A stretch of 64,000 bases of DNA from Clostridia bacterium (lineage in GTDB: Bacteria; Bacillota; Clostridia; Lachnospirales; Lachnospiraceae). The notes beneath the pieces are model-generated. The model saw only the letters and a list, made by a program, of their open reading frames with translations, did not search any database and was not told the DNA's origin. Shown here in pieces: positions 34,786 through 43,009 of this stretch. How positions within the stretch are numbered: the first letter of the stretch is position 1; the number at the start of each line of letters is the position of its first letter. The stretch covers positions 79,645-143,644 of the forward strand of contig CAJTFD010000012.1 of the NCBI GenBank assembly GCA_910575625.1, in the 5' to 3' direction. Both the position numbers and the translations under genes were made by a program.

Positions 34786-35523
34786 CTATTCAGATTCTTC
34801 TACTTTTCCGATTACTTTCCCGATTAGACGGATATCTTCCGTTCCAGTGATATCGTCATATTTTTTATTGCGAGAGATCAATTTGTTTTCACCATATTCT
34901 TTGATATAGCATTCATTTCCAACAGTGAAAATACCAACGTCCCCAAGTTTAAGATGGTCAGTCTTTTTCACATATACGTCATCTCCATCAAAATAGTCAG
35001 GCTCCATAGAATCCCCATTTACCCCTATGATAAAATCTGCCCCTTCCATATATGGGGCCTCTATGGTTTCCGTAGGTATGTCGTCAAAATAAAAACCGTC
35101 GCCAGCACAAGCGATTTTTCGCATGTACGGGTATAGACAGAGGCGTATATGTGCTTCCATGAGTTTGTTTTCCAACTCTTGGATATGAGATATTCTTTGC
35201 GATTCCCTGGCTATGGTTATATCTACGGTTTTTTTTCCGTGGTCATCCAGATTGCGGTATCCTTCTAGTAATTTCCACTCGCTATTGGTAAAAAGAACAT
35301 CTTCTGCAGTTTCAGAAAACTCTTCCATGATATTATTACAATTGTAAATCTTGCATAGTCCTAGAAACATATCAGCATTCGCAGAATTTCTCCCGCTTTC
35401 GTATCCATAAAGAGTTTTATCTGAAATTTCTATACCTAAACTAACTAGTTTTTCTACAGCTTCTTTTCTTGTTAGACCATTTCTTTCTCGGAGTTTTTTT
35501 AGTGTTTCGCCTATATTTTTCAT
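34786..35523 (-). CDS. CI-type phage repressor (XRE HTH plus S24 peptidase)
   Basis: 245 residues. HTH at 1-65 (GETLKKLRERNGLTRKEAV). LexA-like S24 domain with Ser in GVNGDSMEPDYFDGD and the Lys in CYIKEYG. It should hold the lysogen by binding operators in the divergent CI/Cro region and cleave itself when RecA is active. An Ala-Cys-Ala-Gly stretch (IACAGDG) is the likely cleavage site. ATG 35523 gives correct distance to GAGGTG; ATG 35532 is an alternative. Confidence 0.92.
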   Translation of the reverse strand: MKNIGETLKKLRERNGLTRKEAVEKLVSLGIEISDKTLYGYESGRNSANADMFLGLCKIYNCNNIMEEFSETAEDVLFTNSEWKLLEGYRNLDDHGKKTVDITIARESQRISHIQELENKLMEAHIRLCLYPYMRKIACAGDGFYFDDIPTETIEAPYMEGADFIIGVNGDSMEPDYFDGDDVYVKKTDHLKLGDVGIFTVGNECYIKEYGENKLISRNKKYDDITGTEDIRLIGKVIGKVEESE

Positions 35524-35583
35524 TATTATCATTTCACCTCTTTTTATCAATATAACAAAAAAAATACTCATAGTCAACAAAAG

Positions 35584-35598
35584 TCTTTGAAATAGAGA
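35584..35598. promoter_or_regulatory. Repressor operator 1
   Basis: TCTTTGAAATAGAGA, a 15-bp near-palindrome sharing the TCTyTrAAAyArAGA pattern with operators 2 and 3. Centre-to-centre distance to operator 2 is 42 bp (four helix turns). Confidence 0.7.
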
Positions 35599-35618
35599 AA
35601 TAATTTTAAATAATCCCA

Positions 35619-35647
35619 TTGACAATCTCTAAAACAGAGACTATAAT
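35619..35647 (+). promoter_or_regulatory. Early rightward promoter with operator 2 in its spacer
   Basis: TTGACA (35619-35624), 17 bp, TATAAT (35642-35647). The spacer is almost filled by the operator TCTCTAAAACAGAGA (35626-35640), so CI bound there would block polymerase. It drives cro and the early genes. Confidence 0.85.
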
Positions 35648-35657
35648 GAAAATATAA

Positions 35658-35672
35658 TCTTCAAAACAAAGA
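35658..35672. promoter_or_regulatory. Repressor operator 3
   Basis: TCTTCAAAACAAAGA, 32 bp (three turns) from operator 2, just before the cro ribosome site. Confidence 0.65.
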
Positions 35673-35688
35673 AATGGAGGCATGAAAA

Positions 35689-35907
35689 ATGGGCGCTACA
35701 AAGAAATTGGCTGATTATGTCAAAAACAAAGCCATTAATCTATCTGCGATGTCGAAAGCGACAGGGATTCCTTACGGGAGTTTATATGCAAGTCTCGGAG
35801 ACAAAGGAAGAAATAGGCCATTATCTGTGGATGAAGCATTGCTGGTATGTATATTTCTTGAAGTTGATTTAATGGATTTTGCAGACAAGCAGCTACAGGC
35901 AGTGTAG
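35689..35907 (+). CDS. Cro-like HTH regulator
   Basis: 72 residues with one helix-turn-helix (INLSAMSKATGIPYGSLYAS) and PLSVDEALLVCIFL, as in small Cro/CI DNA-binding proteins. First gene right of the operators, opposite CI, with GGAGG before the ATG. Confidence 0.82.
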   Translation: MGATKKLADYVKNKAINLSAMSKATGIPYGSLYASLGDKGRNRPLSVDEALLVCIFLEVDLMDFADKQLQAV

Positions 35908-35923
35908 AGGGGAGGTGAGGAAA

Positions 35924-36136
35924 GTGACAGAAAGACAAAGACGGATAATGATGAGCGAAGGTAAAAGGCCGGATAAAATAATCCAGCTCGCAGGCAAATA
36001 CTTGGATGATTTAAAGAAAGAAGATGCAACGCTGGGCGAAGCAAAAGAAATCGTTAAGAGGATGGCCTATATCTTAGAAGTATCCGAAAGATACAGGCCC
36101 GAAACGTTATTGAACGATATCATGCTCAGGAGTTAA
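35924..36136 (+). CDS. Small early prophage protein
   Basis: 70 residues, charged and helical (LDDLKKEDATLGEAKEIVKR). GTG start at 35924 after a strong GGGGAGGTGAGG. Not recognised. It overlaps by 4 bp the end of a minus-strand gene. Confidence 0.65.
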   Translation: MTERQRRIMMSEGKRPDKIIQLAGKYLDDLKKEDATLGEAKEIVKRMAYILEVSERYRPETLLNDIMLRS

Positions 36137-36351
36137 TCGTCCTCGTATTCATTTTGTTTAGAAAAATATCCGTAGGCCTCGTCATATACGATGGCATACA
36201 GTTTTGATGTTTCTTTAGCAGCATCATTGATCTTAGAACTGTCAATTGATAGTATTGATGGGTCTTTGAATCTTTTAGCATACTGTTTGCTAAATATCGT
36301 TGCTATGTTATGCGCCGCTGTTTCAGGATTTATCTTTTGGATTTCTGACAT
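36133..36351 (-). CDS. Small minus-strand prophage protein
   Basis: 72 residues (MSEIQKINPETAAHNIATIF ... YDEAYGYFSKQNEYEDD), helical and acidic at the end. AAAGGAG sits 6 nt before ATG 36351, so it is likely real despite lying against the early transcript; it may be expressed in the lysogen or act antisense to its neighbours. Not recognised. Confidence 0.6.
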   Translation of the reverse strand: MSEIQKINPETAAHNIATIFSKQYAKRFKDPSILSIDSSKINDAAKETSKLYAIVYDEAYGYFSKQNEYEDD

Positions 36352-36460
36352 GTAAAACTCCTTTCCTGTGTATTTCAGCATGGCAGTGCTGATAATGCAA
36401 GTATAAAGGATAGGCATGTAAAAATCAAGGTTGTAGCGCAGAGGGGAGGTGAGAGAGAAA

Positions 36461-36730
36461 ATGAACAACATACCAAGGTCGGACCGCCCAGACACAACAA
36501 AGATATATGAGCATTACGGAGCGGAAGAAGATTATGAGCGCATAAAGAGCGGCGAATATTCAGCAGTAGACTATAAGATATTCCGCGAAGAGGATCTAAA
36601 GGAAGCCACTGCAAACATGGTCGGGTTCGGGACAGCCAAGAGCCAGCGCATCATCATCGACTATGATAAAGATTACGGCTGGGCCATGGCCAAACGCATA
36701 TTGATGGATCATGGAGGTGATAAGGGATGA
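36461..36730 (+). CDS. Early prophage protein
   Basis: 89 residues, starting MNNIPRSDRPDTTKIYEHYG. ATG 36461 follows GGGGAGGTGAGAG. Contains IIDYDKDYGWAMAKRILMD. No family recognised. Overlaps the next gene by 4 nt (ATGA). Confidence 0.65.
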   Translation: MNNIPRSDRPDTTKIYEHYGAEEDYERIKSGEYSAVDYKIFREEDLKEATANMVGFGTAKSQRIIIDYDKDYGWAMAKRILMDHGGDKG

Positions 36731-37071
36731 TGGATAAAATGGAAGAGATGGAAGAAAAGATACAAGCCCTGGAAACGAAAGTCGCCCATCTGGAACAAGG
36801 GGCGGCACGTAAAAAGTGGAGCGAAACGATCACATCAATACTTTATCTGGGCGTGGTGGCCATAAATATATTGACAGCTTCGTATACCCGCATTAATGCT
36901 CAAAAACTGATAAATGGGACAGAGGAGGTCGTCTCGGGGTACGAAGAGCTGGCCCAGATGTATGAAGAGAACGACCAGGAGCGCGGAGAGCTGATCCAGC
37001 AGCTCTGGGAGACGGTCCAGTTGATCGAGGGACAGTATGACATACAGGATAAAAAGTCCCCAAACAGATAA
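36727..37071 (+). CDS. Coiled-coil, single-span membrane protein
   Basis: 114 residues: N-terminal heptad coiled coil (MEEMEEKIQALETKVAHLEQ), one membrane span (SILYLGVVAINILTASY), then a second acidic coiled coil. Could be a superinfection or host-takeover membrane protein; no direct evidence. Coupled to the gene before it. Confidence 0.65.
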   Translation: MMDKMEEMEEKIQALETKVAHLEQGAARKKWSETITSILYLGVVAINILTASYTRINAQKLINGTEEVVSGYEELAQMYEENDQERGELIQQLWETVQLIEGQYDIQDKKSPNR

Positions 37072-37097
37072 AAGATGGGACACAGGAGGTATGAGAG

Positions 37098-37772
37098 ATG
37101 CAGGAAGATACTTGCAAAAAGATCAGGGAGTCATTCCGTTTTAAAGAGAGCGGGGAAGAGATCTATGTAGAGATAGGGATGAAAAACATCCCCTTCGGGA
37201 TAGAGACCGGAGCACTCATCGATTTTTTTAAGACCTTATTTGATGAGACCATCGGCCAGCTGAACGACCCCGTGATAGCAGATACGGGATCAGAAGAGCG
37301 TCCCCATGGGCCTTTTGCAGGAGACGAAAAAGCGGCGGTGACGCTCAGCGGAGAGGATTTCGAAAGACTTATGCAGGGGTGGACCCAGAAACATCGTCGG
37401 GCAACGTTCGCAACAGATACCACTTCGGCCAAAGAGCAGGCAAAGGGATCCGATTCAGATAAGGATATCCTGAGCACACTCCAAGATATCAGGGATATCC
37501 TGGAACGCATAGCGGACACATCCTCAGATGCGGCCTTGGGACCAGGCACGGTGGTCATTGCCCCAACATGTACACCGGGGACAACAAAAGAGGATATCCA
37601 GACGTGTTGCAGGCTCAGTCAAGAAGAGTTTGACAAGATGATGCGGGACTATGAGAAAAGGGAGTCAAGAACAATATATGTGCGCGGCATAGGTGGTGCG
37701 CCAGGACCCGAAATATCAATCCCGTGTTCGCCGAAAAGAGGGCGAGATGATAGTAGTCAAAGCCATATGTAG
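37098..37772 (+). CDS. Hypothetical early prophage protein
   Basis: 224 residues, acidic, with a possible coiled coil at about 120-140 (DILSTLQDIRDILERIAD) and two similar LSxEDF/LSQEEF segments (LSGEDFERLMQGW, LSQEEFDKMMRDYEKR), suggesting an internal repeat. ATG 37098 follows GGAGG at 7 nt. Not recognised. Confidence 0.6.
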   Translation: MQEDTCKKIRESFRFKESGEEIYVEIGMKNIPFGIETGALIDFFKTLFDETIGQLNDPVIADTGSEERPHGPFAGDEKAAVTLSGEDFERLMQGWTQKHRRATFATDTTSAKEQAKGSDSDKDILSTLQDIRDILERIADTSSDAALGPGTVVIAPTCTPGTTKEDIQTCCRLSQEEFDKMMRDYEKRESRTIYVRGIGGAPGPEISIPCSPKRGRDDSSQSHM

Positions 37773-37929
37773 GATATTGATATTGTTGTTATATATAGAG
37801 CTGCCCATCAGGACGCACAAGGAGAGGAAACGTCTTGATAGAGATGACCCGGGCAGTTCCGCGATAAATCATCTTTTGAATGTAGAGACCTGGCTTACCA
37901 CATTAGTCGCTGTGATCGCGATTAGATAA
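37747..37929 (+). CDS. Small hydrophobic prophage protein
   Basis: 60 residues with one clear N-terminal membrane segment (ICRILILLLYIELPI), a basic loop and a hydrophobic end. ATG 37747 overlaps the end of the previous gene by 26 nt, with AGAGGGCGAG upstream. 37930-38087 shows no supportable gene. Confidence 0.5.
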   Translation: MIVVKAICRILILLLYIELPIRTHKERKRLDRDDPGSSAINHLLNVETWLTTLVAVIAIR

Positions 37930-38087
37930 GCATTTATCAGGCAATGCGAAACCAGGCCGGGGACAGATGCAAGCACTATCAGGAGAGAACAGATACTGGA
38001 GTTGGAGAAGCAGTGTAGAGAGAAGGATTGATATAAGTGAGGCACGGACAAATACTTACGCATAGCATATAACGGGAGGTGGATACA

Positions 38088-38243
38088 GTGGGTTTAGAGA
38101 TAGTTAATTATATCAAGACCGAAAAAGGCTATGTGGAGCAAAGTGAAACAGATAAAGAGGAACTGAAAAAATTTGCTGAGAGAGCCTCAGATCGGTTCAT
38201 GAGTAATTGCAATTACGAGAGGGATGAAGAAAAGACCGCTTAG
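38088..38243 (+). CDS. Small early prophage protein
   Basis: 51 residues (GLEIVNYIKTEKGYVEQSET ... ERDEEKTA). GTG start at 38088 after GGGAGGTGGATACA. A small perfect hairpin GACCGC-TTAG-GCGGTC overlaps its stop codon (38234-38249). Not recognised. Confidence 0.5.
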   Translation: MGLEIVNYIKTEKGYVEQSETDKEELKKFAERASDRFMSNCNYERDEEKTA

Positions 38244-38270
38244 GCGGTCAAAATTGAGGAGGGACAAGCA

Positions 38271-38936
38271 ATGTATAAGGCATTAGAGCAATGTATCGGG
38301 GAATTACGCGTAAACCACACAGATAAGGAGATCACTGGGGTGTTGTCAGAATGTTTCCAGATCATCAAGAACGTATCGTATGACTACACGGACAACGCCA
38401 CAGTGAAAGATATCCGGGAAGACCACCCGGAGCTGGGCTTCATGGATGATGAAGAGATCGAGGAGATCCTGAAACAGGCCACAGCAATGCGCCAGAAGAG
38501 GGAACCCGATGAGGCTGAGCAGCTGACGATAGAGGACATACAGGAGCTGTTCGAACGCAACAAAAACTGGTGCGGTGAGGGATCAGAGAGGCAACGCGAC
38601 TGGATAGAGATGGCCGCAGTGAATGACCGGACCATTGAGGAGATAGCCGGTATGATATGGGTGTGCAGTGCGGGTGTACACATCGACCACATCAAGAAGA
38701 CGATGAGGGAGTATCTGAAGGAAAAAGGATCCGTATCCATGAAGGACGCGTCTGGTTACGATGTGGATCTCGTGGAAGAGTGCGTGGCAGTACATATGTC
38801 AGCGTTTGAGGTCTGGCCCTACGGGGATGTCAAAAAGGTGGAGATGGACAAGGATGGCGATCTACGTATCCATTACACCGGCGGCATGTACTGGCATTAC
38901 AGAAAGAGTAGGGATGGAGATATCGAATGGTGGTAG
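38271..38936 (+). CDS. Hypothetical early prophage protein A
   Basis: 221 residues. Acidic N-terminal half; middle motif IEEIAGMIWVCSAGVHIDHI followed by KKTMREYL resembles the next protein. C-terminus is beta-rich (YGDVKKVEMDKDGDLRIHY). Start has GGAGG 10 nt upstream. Not recognised. Confidence 0.6.
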   Translation: MYKALEQCIGELRVNHTDKEITGVLSECFQIIKNVSYDYTDNATVKDIREDHPELGFMDDEEIEEILKQATAMRQKREPDEAEQLTIEDIQELFERNKNWCGEGSERQRDWIEMAAVNDRTIEEIAGMIWVCSAGVHIDHIKKTMREYLKEKGSVSMKDASGYDVDLVEECVAVHMSAFEVWPYGDVKKVEMDKDGDLRIHYTGGMYWHYRKSRDGDIEWW

Positions 38937-38945
38937 GAGGAAAAC

Positions 38946-39329
38946 ATGCACACAGACAGAGGGATATCAGGGGCGGAAGGATACCTGACGCGCAATGATG
39001 TGGTCAGGATATGCACCAAGAAAGGATGGTTCTGCGATGAAGAGAGCAGTGACCAGTACAGCCGCATATTGGCCGTATCAAAGGACGGGATAGACGCCCG
39101 CGACCTGGCGGCCATCATATGGTGCTGCGGGGAGGGCGACCTGCTCAAAGACATAGAAAAAGACATAGTGGACTATCTGGACAGAGCAAAAAAAGACATT
39201 GAAAAACGGGAGGCCAGGATAGACGGACTGACCCAACAGCTGACAGTACAGCTCGCTAAATGGGCGCTGGACAACAATGTAGGACCACTGTTAGTAGAAT
39301 ACTGCAGCCTGAAAAAGGAGGACATATGA
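38946..39329 (+). CDS. Hypothetical early prophage protein B (shares a motif with A)
   Basis: 127 residues. DARDLAAIIWCCGEGDLLKD then IEKDIVDYL parallels protein A (EEIAGMIWVCSAG ... MREYL), and both have an N-x-W-C-type segment before it. The two are probably diverged relatives. ATGA overlap with the next gene. Confidence 0.6.
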   Translation: MHTDRGISGAEGYLTRNDVVRICTKKGWFCDEESSDQYSRILAVSKDGIDARDLAAIIWCCGEGDLLKDIEKDIVDYLDRAKKDIEKREARIDGLTQQLTVQLAKWALDNNVGPLLVEYCSLKKEDI

Positions 39330-39925
39330 AGATACAAGAGCTGATCAGGGATATCACCCATTGGGAAATGATGAAAGGCATGATATACCCATGTCTGGCG
39401 CCGCGCAGATGGGAAAAAGTGAGGAGTCTGCGGGCGGTATCCAGGAAATTCCTCGACCTGGCAATCTATTACATCGTCCGTGCGGATGATGGGGACGATA
39501 TGGCAAGCACATACGTAAACATACCGCTCATGCGTACATGGGGGATAGATATGGATACATTGGACGCACAGGCCCGGGAAAACGCCAAAAAAGACGGATA
39601 CACGATCCGGGATATAGGAGAGTTTATAGGGGCAGCCCCATCGACAGAGATGCATGTGATGACCAACAGATATGGTCGCTATGGCGCGGCAGGGATGCTG
39701 GACGAGGCCATGCTCGCCCAGTTTGCGGACACAAAAGGGGCGGATATCTACATCTTACCCTCATGCGTACATGAACTGATACTGCTGCCGGCAACATGGA
39801 TAGGTGATAGACAGGAGCTGGATGAGATAGTCAAGGATGTAAACGCATGTGTGGTGGGGCCAGAGGATAGGCTGGCCGACCACGCATACCGCTACGAAAG
39901 ATCCGGTGATATCCGGATAATATGA
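39326..39925 (+). CDS. DUF5688-like protein
   Basis: 199 residues. MHVMTNRYGRYGAAGMLDEA, then ADIYILPSCVHELILLPA, resembles DUF5688, a family frequent in Lachnospiraceae mobile elements, here shorter than usual. Function unknown. ATG 39326 overlaps the previous stop and follows AAAGGAGG. Confidence 0.65.
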   Translation: MKIQELIRDITHWEMMKGMIYPCLAPRRWEKVRSLRAVSRKFLDLAIYYIVRADDGDDMASTYVNIPLMRTWGIDMDTLDAQARENAKKDGYTIRDIGEFIGAAPSTEMHVMTNRYGRYGAAGMLDEAMLAQFADTKGADIYILPSCVHELILLPATWIGDRQELDEIVKDVNACVVGPEDRLADHAYRYERSGDIRII

Positions 39926-39929
39926 GAGA

Positions 39930-40023
39930 CACCCCCAAAAAAGGGGGTGCGGGGATAAACAGGTGCGGTAGGGGCCGCACCTATATCCAGCCCTAAGATA
40001 GGGTGTATATAGACTATACCACC
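39930..40023. other. Four-hairpin cluster upstream of HUH initiator (candidate origin)
   Basis: CACCCCC/GGGGGTG (39930-39949), AGGTGCGG/CCGCACCT (39961-39982), CCCTA/TAGGG (39991-40003) and GGTGTATA/TATACCACC (40002-40023) follow one another with no ORF. The first may terminate the early transcript. Such a cluster next to a Rep gene is the usual place for a double-strand origin; the nick site is not identified. 40024-40115 has only a weak AAGGGA/TCCCTT pairing. Confidence 0.5.
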
Positions 40024-40115
40024 CAAGGGCCGGACAAGTCAAGGGAACCAGCGAAAAAAGCCCGCAGATCCCTTTTACCGCTTGTTAAGGATATTAAAGT
40101 TAGGGGATAACAGCC

Positions 40116-40892
40116 ATGTATGACAAGATAACCTACGACATGGGATGGGTGGTACAGGTAGAGAAACATTACCCAGGCAACTACGGTGCCCCAGGGATGG
40201 CAAGGGCACCAAAGAAAAAACGCACACCCGAAGACATAGCCAGACAAAATGAGAGGAACAAGGTCAAGAGGGTCCAGCGCACGATCATAATGAATTTCAA
40301 AGAGGGTGACTGGCATCTGACCCTGACACACAGAAAAGAGGAAAGACCGGAAACGGAAGAAGAGGCCAAAAAATATATCGGGAAGTTTTTGGACAAGATG
40401 AGGGCGGCATATAAAAAAGCCGGATACCCCTTCAAGTACATATGCGCCACAGAAAAAGGGAAGAGGGGAGCCTATCACTACCACCTGATCATAGAGGACA
40501 TCGCAGCCCCAGACCTGAACACAAAAAATATGGTCATGAAGTTCTGGCCCCACGGCATGAGGAACTTCTCCCCTTTATACAAAGACGGGGAGTTTGAAGA
40601 CCTGGCCGAATATCTGACAAAGAAAGAGACAAAAGAAGAAGGGAAAGGCCACAGCTACACCCACAGCCGCAACCTGGTCATGCCAAAACCGAAAAGGGAG
40701 AAGATCCACCAAAAGACCTGGAGGAAAGACCCAATACCAAAAAAAGGATACTACATCGTCAAGGATTCCGTCATAAACGGCATAAACCCAGTGACTGGAT
40801 ATCCCTATCAACATTACACGATGAGATGTACATCAGAGGAGGATACGCATGGACGTATATACACAGGAACGATTAGAGGAGGCCCTCAGTAA
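40116..40892 (+). CDS. HUH-type rolling-circle replication initiator
   Basis: 258 residues. The three Rep motifs are visible in order: DWHLTLTHR (motif 1), GAYHYHLIIED (motif 2, HUH), and DLAEYLTKKE (motif 3, Tyr and Lys). Rep cuts one strand at its origin and stays linked through Tyr. C-terminus is basic (PKPKREKIHQKTWRK). Similar Rep proteins occur in Clostridia prophages and conjugative elements. ATG 40116 lacks a strong ribosome site. Confidence 0.8.
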   Translation: MYDKITYDMGWVVQVEKHYPGNYGAPGMARAPKKKRTPEDIARQNERNKVKRVQRTIIMNFKEGDWHLTLTHRKEERPETEEEAKKYIGKFLDKMRAAYKKAGYPFKYICATEKGKRGAYHYHLIIEDIAAPDLNTKNMVMKFWPHGMRNFSPLYKDGEFEDLAEYLTKKETKEEGKGHSYTHSRNLVMPKPKREKIHQKTWRKDPIPKKGYYIVKDSVINGINPVTGYPYQHYTMRCTSEEDTHGRIYTGTIRGGPQ

Positions 40893-41106
40893 AGCATACA
40901 ACTACGAGAGCCGGGCTGGGTGGAAGGCGGAGGGATTGAGCACGTCCTATATCGGGACGGTGGAGAGACAGGAGCGCCTCTATGATCTCTATGTCGATAC
41001 CAGGGGCAGCTACTGGTACAAGGTCAGGATCAGGACAGAGCGCGGGATAGTCTCGGAAGAAGAGGCGATATTTGGGAAAAAGATAAAGAGATATAGGGGA
41101 GGGTGA
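40849..41106 (+). CDS. Small prophage protein
   Basis: 85 residues (MDVYTQERLEEALSKAYNYE), mixed alpha/beta. ATG 40849 follows GGAGGATACGC; overlaps the Rep gene by 44 nt. Not recognised. Confidence 0.6.
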   Translation: MDVYTQERLEEALSKAYNYESRAGWKAEGLSTSYIGTVERQERLYDLYVDTRGSYWYKVRIRTERGIVSEEEAIFGKKIKRYRGG

Positions 41107-41107
41107 T

Positions 41108-41476
41108 ATGGGTATAACAACAGCACCATGCAAGTTCTGCGGACAGCTGGTCCAGATCCAGGACATGCCCACAGAAGAGGGAGCGGCAGAAGCCGCCACG
41201 ATGGCCTGTGAGTGTCAGGAGGCGGTATCGTACCGCAGAGAAAAAAAGAGGCGGGAGAGGACCCTGGACAATGTACGGGCACTATTTGGGAAAGGAGAGG
41301 ACAGTGACGGGGCCGTCCAGATCCTCTTGGCGGCAGCGGAAGGGGTACTGGATGGGGAGATCACAAAGATCGCCCTGACCCTATACGATGGGACAAAGGC
41401 ATCTATATCCCAGACATCACAAGGAGATATAAACGTCGAGCGCACAGAGACCGTAAAAAGGAGGCTGACAGGGTGA
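41108..41476 (+). CDS. Zinc-knuckle prophage protein
   Basis: 122 residues. N-terminal CKFCGQLVQI plus CEC form a likely zinc site, followed by a basic helix (YRREKKRRERTLDNV) and a helical C-terminal half. Resembles small phage regulatory or DNA-binding proteins; not identified. GGAGGGTGAT before ATG. Overlaps the next gene by 4 nt. Confidence 0.65.
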   Translation: MGITTAPCKFCGQLVQIQDMPTEEGAAEAATMACECQEAVSYRREKKRRERTLDNVRALFGKGEDSDGAVQILLAAAEGVLDGEITKIALTLYDGTKASISQTSQGDINVERTETVKRRLTG

Positions 41477-41910
41477 GACCGAGAGTGGACATATTCATCG
41501 AGACCACGTATAAAGGCCCCGCCAGAAAAGACGGCGCAGGGATTTGGGTCGCAGAATACAGGAAAAAGAACGGCGATCCTGTCACCCGCGAAGGCAAGAT
41601 CCATCTAAACGACAGCACAGAGAACCAGGTGACCCTGCTGCTGATAGCGGCGGCGATGAGCATACTCACGAGACCCTGCTCCGTCCGAGTATTTACTCGG
41701 TGCGAGCATGTTTTGAACGCCATAAAGAACGGCTGGCCGATACAGTGGGAAAAAGACGGCTGGATCAACGCCAAAGGTCGGCCTGTGGGAAATGCCAGGG
41801 AATGGCAGCAGGTGACAGCCGCCATGAAGAAACACAGATGCACGTTCCAGACCGGACCGCACGGCTACCAGGAGGTCATGCTCTGGGAACTGAAAAAAGA
41901 CAAGGAGTAG
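41473..41910 (+). CDS. RNase H-fold-like protein
   Basis: 145 residues, GTG start overlapping the previous stop. VDIFIETTYKGPARKDGAGI opens like an RNase H first strand, then ENQVTLLLIAAAMSIL (helix), TRCEHVLNAI and NAREWQQVTA follow in RNase H order. Whether all four catalytic acids are present I cannot confirm, so it may be an inactive relative. Confidence 0.55.
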   Translation: MRPRVDIFIETTYKGPARKDGAGIWVAEYRKKNGDPVTREGKIHLNDSTENQVTLLLIAAAMSILTRPCSVRVFTRCEHVLNAIKNGWPIQWEKDGWINAKGRPVGNAREWQQVTAAMKKHRCTFQTGPHGYQEVMLWELKKDKE

Positions 41911-41913
41911 CGT

Positions 41914-42240
41914 ATGGCAAAGAGCATCATACAGACAGAAAAGGAATGTTATCTATGCAGAAAAGAGGCAGAGGAAAACGGATACTACGGAACTTTAAGG
42001 AGTACGGGATTGCACAAACATCATCTTATCTACGGGAGATTCGGTGCATTCCGCAAAAAGGCAGAGAGATTTGGCCTATGGGCCTACATGTGTGCAGAGC
42101 GGCACCACGAGCACGGCCCAGATTCTCCCCACGAGAATCCGAAAGTAGACCTTGCCCTAAAGAGGACAGCTCAGGAAGCATTTGAGAAAAAATATGGCCA
42201 CGAAAGGTGGATGGAAGAGTTTGGTAAGAACTATCTATAA
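41914..42240 (+). CDS. HNH-like zinc protein
   Basis: 108 residues. CYLC at 12-15, HKHHLI (about 34-39) and CAERHHEHG (about 60-68) fit a compact HNH or phage recombination endonuclease-type zinc fold. It lies next to the RNase H-like gene and MTase, as in phage replication/recombination blocks. Not assigned to a named family. Confidence 0.6.
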   Translation: MAKSIIQTEKECYLCRKEAEENGYYGTLRSTGLHKHHLIYGRFGAFRKKAERFGLWAYMCAERHHEHGPDSPHENPKVDLALKRTAQEAFEKKYGHERWMEEFGKNYL

Positions 42241-42274
42241 AGGCCAAAGAGGCAGCAGGACGCAAGGAGGGGAT

Positions 42275-43009
42275 ATGGACGGACAGATCCACATGTTTGA
42301 CCTGACCATGCCGGAGATATCCATAGACAAGCCCATACGCCTGATAGAACTGTTCGCAGGCATCGGTAGCCAGGCCATGGCCCTTCGGGACCTAGGCGCA
42401 GAGTTTGAGCATTACAGGGTGGTCGAGTTTGATAAGTTTGCCATCGCAAGTTACAACGCGATCCACGGCACGGACTTCCCGGCCACGGACATACGCAGCT
42501 TAAAAGGGACGGATCTTGGTATTGTAGAAAAAGACAAGTATTCCTACATACTGACCTATTCATTCCCATGCCAGGATCTATCCCCGGCCGGAAAGATGAA
42601 GGGCATGAAAAAGGGGAGCGGCACACGCTCCGGCCTTTTATGGGAAGTGGAACGTTTACTGGATGAGACAGACCAGCTCCCAGACATCCTCCTTATGGAG
42701 AACGTCCCGCAGGTGATAGGCAAAAAGAACATAGACGACTTCAATGCATGGCGGGGATACCTGTCTGCCAAAGGCTATACAAATTACACACAGATACTCA
42801 ATGCCAGGGACTACGGTATCCCGCAGAACAGGAAGAGATGCTTCATGGTATCCCTATTAGGGGCATACAGTTATCATTTCCCAAGCCCGGTGCCGTTATA
42901 TGAATGCATAGACGATCACTGCGAAGATGATGTGGATGAGAGTTATCATATCGACACGGAAGGAGCCAGGAAGCTGATAGAGGAGTATATGGATGGGGAA
43001 GATCGGTAA
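42275..43009 (+). CDS. DNA cytosine-5 methyltransferase, N-terminal catalytic part
   Basis: 244 residues. LIELFAGIGSQAMAL (motif I, AdoMet), SFPCQDLSPAG (motif IV, catalytic Cys), LMENVPQV (motif VI), NARDYGIPQNRKRCF (motif VIII). It ends before motifs IX and X, which are in the next ORF in another frame. ATG 42275 follows AAGGAGGGG. Methylates C5 of cytosine; target unknown. Confidence 0.9.
   Translation: MDGQIHMFDLTMPEISIDKPIRLIELFAGIGSQAMALRDLGAEFEHYRVVEFDKFAIASYNAIHGTDFPATDIRSLKGTDLGIVEKDKYSYILTYSFPCQDLSPAGKMKGMKKGSGTRSGLLWEVERLLDETDQLPDILLMENVPQVIGKKNIDDFNAWRGYLSAKGYTNYTQILNARDYGIPQNRKRCFMVSLLGAYSYHFPSPVPLYECIDDHCEDDVDESYHIDTEGARKLIEEYMDGEDR

Noticed and set aside
41690..41706. Small CCGAGT/ACTCGG hairpin inside the RNase H-like gene
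   Set aside because: Six base pairs within coding sequence, likely chance.
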